Source: DASSWG01 sp041689995
Lineage (GTDB): Bacteria; Bacteroidota; Bacteroidia; Flavobacteriales; Flavobacteriaceae
Length of the DNA stretch: 7,268 bases
Direction: 5' to 3'
Assembly (NCBI GenBank): GCA_041689995.1
Contig: JBDNFD010000004.1
Coordinates: forward strand, 1 to 7,268
Part shown: positions 5,340 through 7,268 of the stretch, piece after piece
Layout of the letters: every line of letters begins with the position of its first letter
Position numbering within the stretch: the stretch's first letter is position 1
Translations under genes and position numbers: made by a program
Notes under the pieces: generated by a model
Told to the model about the DNA's origin: nothing
Seen by the model: only the letters and a program-made list of their open reading frames with translations
Database searches by the model: none

Positions 5340-7268
5340 TAGTTGATTTTGGACGCCAAGTTCATTTGTTTGAAAAGGAATTGGCCCGGCCATTTCGCTC
5401 ATTCCATCTGTAGCGCCACAATCTGCCACCACATAGAAATCATAATTGGTTTCCGGCATCAATCCTTGAACGACATAGATAAGCACGTCAGAGGAAGTTG
5501 TTCCGGTGGCAATTGGCGTTGCGGTTTCCGGATCAGCCCCTTCCTCAAAAATATACCAGGTATAACCATCGGCATTGCCAATCGCATCCCAAGACAAGGT
5601 TGCGGCTTCTCCAGTAATATCAGCAACGGTCAAATTCACTGGTTCGGCACATGTTACCGTTGATGTTCGAACTTCAAAATCATCAATAAAAACATCATAA
5701 GCTTCGGGATCATCAACTGTTCCGCCGGTAGCCCAAAATGCTATTTGAACCATTCCGGTATAATCTGCCAACTGAATAATTTCCGAATCGCCGTCAAATG
5801 ATGGAAAAGCATCTTGATTATAGGTTTTCAGAATGTCCCAAGTAACTCCATTATCTTCGCTAATCAGCACATTAATAATATCATCACTTCCCATGCCATT
5901 TCCTTCGGGAGGAAGAGAATAGAAATAATCTGTGATCGCGGCAGTATAAGCCAGTTCGTAATTTCCACCAGAAAGATCAATGATAGGCGAAATCAACCAT
6001 CCAACTTGATTTCCATTATAAATATAAATGCTCGCGGAAATATTATCGCCGGTGTTTCGAAATTCATCGGCAAACCAAGGACCTGAGCCAAGACTTTGCG
6101 GACCACTTTGGGGTGTTCCTGCATTAGCCTCTTGCCAGCAATTTGGAAAAAATGTAAATTCTTCCAAGAAATCCGGGATATAAACCGTTTCGCACAAAGT
6201 GGTAAAATCGAAAGGGCCCGTCCAAGCGCTGACATCACCGGTACCGCAATTTGAACGTACATAGAATTCATAATTGGCGCCCGGATCCAGATTATTTATT
6301 GTAAACGGATTGCTGTCCGCTGTTTCAGTGGGAGTTCCGGTTGATTGGAACCCCTCGAAGCCTAATTCAATTTCCCATGTATTAGAGGAACCATTTTCCG
6401 TCCAACCCAAATCGGCAGAAGTTGTAGAAGGAACAGCCGTCAAATCGTAAGGTGCCGGGCAGCTTGGCGGTGGACTACAAGAAATATTCGCTACCCATCC
6501 AGTTTGATTGGTATATCCATCGCTCATAAATACAAATGTCAGAGCTCCGGTAGGATGAGTTGAGGTGAATGGACCTGGAAGATTGTTGCCATAATAACCG
6601 CCCGCTGGGAAACCTGAAAATGTAGCGGCATTAAAACTGGCAATTTGTGGGGAAGTGGCATCCGGACCGTCATAAACATATAGTGCATCCCAACTGCTCT
6701 GAACGCTAAAAGACGTAAAAGAAACCGTGACAATGTAACCTGGTGTATCAGCTGAAATCGTCCAAGTATTTACAGCATTGTCCGAGTAATTTCCTCCTGG
6801 TCCACCTTCATCATAAAATACATCACCACAAGTATAATTTGTCTGAAAAGCATAAGGACCAACCCAAACGCTGGTGTCACCACCGCCACAATCTGACCGG
6901 ACGTAATATTCGTATTTCGTTCCACTCAACAATCCGGTTGCTAGATAAGGATTGGTTACGTCTTCATTGGTTGGTGTTCCAGTAGGAGTAAATCCTGCCA
7001 AGCCCAATTCTATGTCCCACACGGTAGCGCTTCCGGTTTCTAACCAACTCAAATCGGCACTATTGGTGGTAATATTATCAGCGTTCAAGGTTTTTGGTTT
7101 CGGACAAGCCGGAAGTGCATCCAAAACAACACCATCAATATAAAGATGAAGTTCATTATCGGAAACCGTTTGTATCGCTATATAAATATTTTGACCGGCA
7201 TAAGCACTTAAATTATATTCATGTTCCGACCAACCGGTTTGAGCGGCATTTATTGGTCCTTCTATCAA
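5109..7268 (-). CDS. 3' part of a large T9SS-targeted protein with FnIII and CUB domains (5' end beyond the window)
   Basis: The frame is open from the right edge to TAA at 5111-5109, giving 719 codons. The edge codon is TTG and aligns with an internal leucine (L644) of the 1-3068 protein, so it is not the start; the real N-terminus and signal peptide lie outside. Counting from the edge: end of a cleaved-adhesin module 1-54, FnIII 55-146, CUB 147-264, FnIII 270-358, jelly-roll with Asp-box 359-538, FnIII 540-635, T9SS sorting domain 644-719 (FSYYPNPVKSQLFI, VVLYNMLGQVV, LEAGAYLMKVR). The product is a surface or secreted protein. CUB, jelly-roll and FnIII domains suggest binding to proteins or glycans, but the unseen part could hold an enzyme. 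A strong terminator follows the stop. It is a paralogue of the 1-3068 gene. Confidence 0.94.
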   Translation of the reverse strand: MIEGPINAAQTGWSEHEYNLSAYAGQNIYIAIQTVSDNELHLYIDGVVLDALPACPKPKTLNADNITTNSADLSWLETGSATVWDIELGLAGFTPTGTPTNEDVTNPYLATGLLSGTKYEYYVRSDCGGGDTSVWVGPYAFQTNYTCGDVFYDEGGPGGNYSDNAVNTWTISADTPGYIVTVSFTSFSVQSSWDALYVYDGPDATSPQIASFNAATFSGFPAGGYYGNNLPGPFTSTHPTGALTFVFMSDGYTNQTGWVANISCSPPPSCPAPYDLTAVPSTTSADLGWTENGSSNTWEIELGFEGFQSTGTPTETADSNPFTINNLDPGANYEFYVRSNCGTGDVSAWTGPFDFTTLCETVYIPDFLEEFTFFPNCWQEANAGTPQSGPQSLGSGPWFADEFRNTGDNISASIYIYNGNQVGWLISPIIDLSGGNYELAYTAAITDYFYSLPPEGNGMGSDDIINVLISEDNGVTWDILKTYNQDAFPSFDGDSEIIQLADYTGMVQIAFWATGGTVDDPEAYDVFIDDFEVRTSTVTCAEPVNLTVADITGEAATLSWDAIGNADGYTWYIFEEGADPETATPIATGTTSSDVLIYVVQGLMPETNYDFYVVADCGATDGMSEMAGPIPFQTNELGVQNQLFASFSYYPNPVKSQLFIESSFKIQKVVLYNMLGQVVLKIEPNALNPVLEFEKLEAGAYLMKVRIHNVEEVFTVVKQ
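5364..5651 (-). other. Divergent FnIII domain before the sorting domain
   Basis: Residues 540-635 from the edge start CAEPVNLTV and contain ATLSWDAIGNADGYTWYIF and YDFYVVADCG (C617), ending PIPFQTN. The loop between strands differs from the TGTPT subfamily (ADPETATPIATGTT), and there is no trailing cysteine because no cysteine-bearing domain follows. Confidence 0.78.
5655..6194 (-). other. Jelly-roll module C with Asp-box (copy 2)
   Basis: Residues 359-538 from the edge carry FPNCW (C377), ADEFRNTGDN, GWLISPIIDLSGG, GSDDIINVLI, the Asp-box SEDNGVTW (470-477), QIAFWATGGTV and VFIDDFEV. Order and spacing of the landmarks match copy 1 at 168-704. Confidence 0.72.
6192..6461 (-). repeat. FnIII module, TGTPT subfamily (second in this gene)
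   Basis: Residues 270-359 from the edge start at C270 (CPAPYDL) and contain ADLGWTENGSS, TWEIELG, TGTPT at 310-314 and EFYVRSNCG (C341), closing at C359. Confidence 0.82.
6477..6830 (-). other. CUB domain
   Basis: Residues 147-264 from the edge start CGDVFYDEGGPGGNYSDN, then WTISADTPGYIV, VSFTSFSVQSSWDALYVYDG, ALTFVFMSDGYTNQTGW, and end NISC. This is the canonical CUB order, including W, the F-x-F strand and D-x-L-x-V-Y-D-G. D194 and D250 sit where calcium-binding CUB domains carry their acidic ligands. C147 and C264 bracket the domain and could pair. CUB domains bind proteins or glycans; none of these features indicates catalysis. Confidence 0.85.
6828..7106 (-). repeat. FnIII module, TGTPT subfamily
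   Basis: Residues 55-147 from the edge begin at C55 (CPKPKT) and contain ADLSWLETGSA, VWDIELG, TGTPT at 96-100 and YYVRSDCG (C127). It belongs to the same FnIII subfamily as F1-F3 of the 1-3068 protein. Confidence 0.82.
7107..7268 (-). other. C-terminal end of a cleaved-adhesin-like module
   Basis: Residues 1-54 from the edge (NAAQTGWSEHEYNLSAYAG, NIYIAIQ, LHLYIDGVVLDA) match the end of module A2 of the 1-3068 protein. Over 58 residues, 48 are identical by direct count. The corresponding DNA (7100-7268 against 971-1139) aligns without gaps with 44 mismatches in 169 bases. Confidence 0.85.

Overview
The window looks like a stretch of a Bacteroidota chromosome, most likely from a marine-type Flavobacteriia. 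The evidence is moderately AT-rich DNA, starts without a Shine-Dalgarno sequence, and secreted multidomain proteins ending in type IX secretion system (T9SS) type A sorting domains ('FYPNPVK...', 'YYPNPVK...'). The genus cannot be read from the sequence.

All three genes are on the minus strand, so transcription runs from high to low coordinates. (1) 5109-7268 is the 3' part of a large gene whose start lies beyond the right edge. It encodes the end of a cleaved-adhesin-like domain, then FnIII, CUB, FnIII, a jelly-roll (MAM/choice-of-anchor-like) domain, FnIII and a T9SS sorting domain. (2) 4904-5108 is intergenic and holds a clear bidirectional hairpin terminator. (3) 3263-4903 is a complete 546-residue gene: signal peptide, PPC-like beta-sandwich, FnIII, an unnamed beta-rich domain ('D') and a T9SS sorting domain. 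(4) 3069-3262 is an AT-rich intergenic region. (5) 1-3068 is a gene with its true start but no stop inside the window (1022 codons visible). It has a signal peptide followed by four adhesin/jelly-roll domains alternating with three FnIII domains, then the beginning of a D domain.

The three genes form a family cluster. The first and third share a collinear block, the jelly-roll 'C' module with an Asp-box, and the same FnIII subfamily. The third and second share domain D. This is best explained by duplication and domain shuffling. All are predicted to be exported through Sec and then across the outer membrane by T9SS, giving cell-surface or released proteins for adhesion or for binding polymers. 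No catalytic domain is visible, so no enzymatic role is claimed.

Every cysteine in the visible mature parts of the proteins can be assigned to a regular intradomain pair, apart from one whose partner would lie past the left edge. I see no RNA gene, CRISPR array, insertion sequence or phage element. I found no convincing evidence for a wholly new biological system. The mosaic architecture, the cysteine pattern and the unnamed D domain are the points most worth checking.
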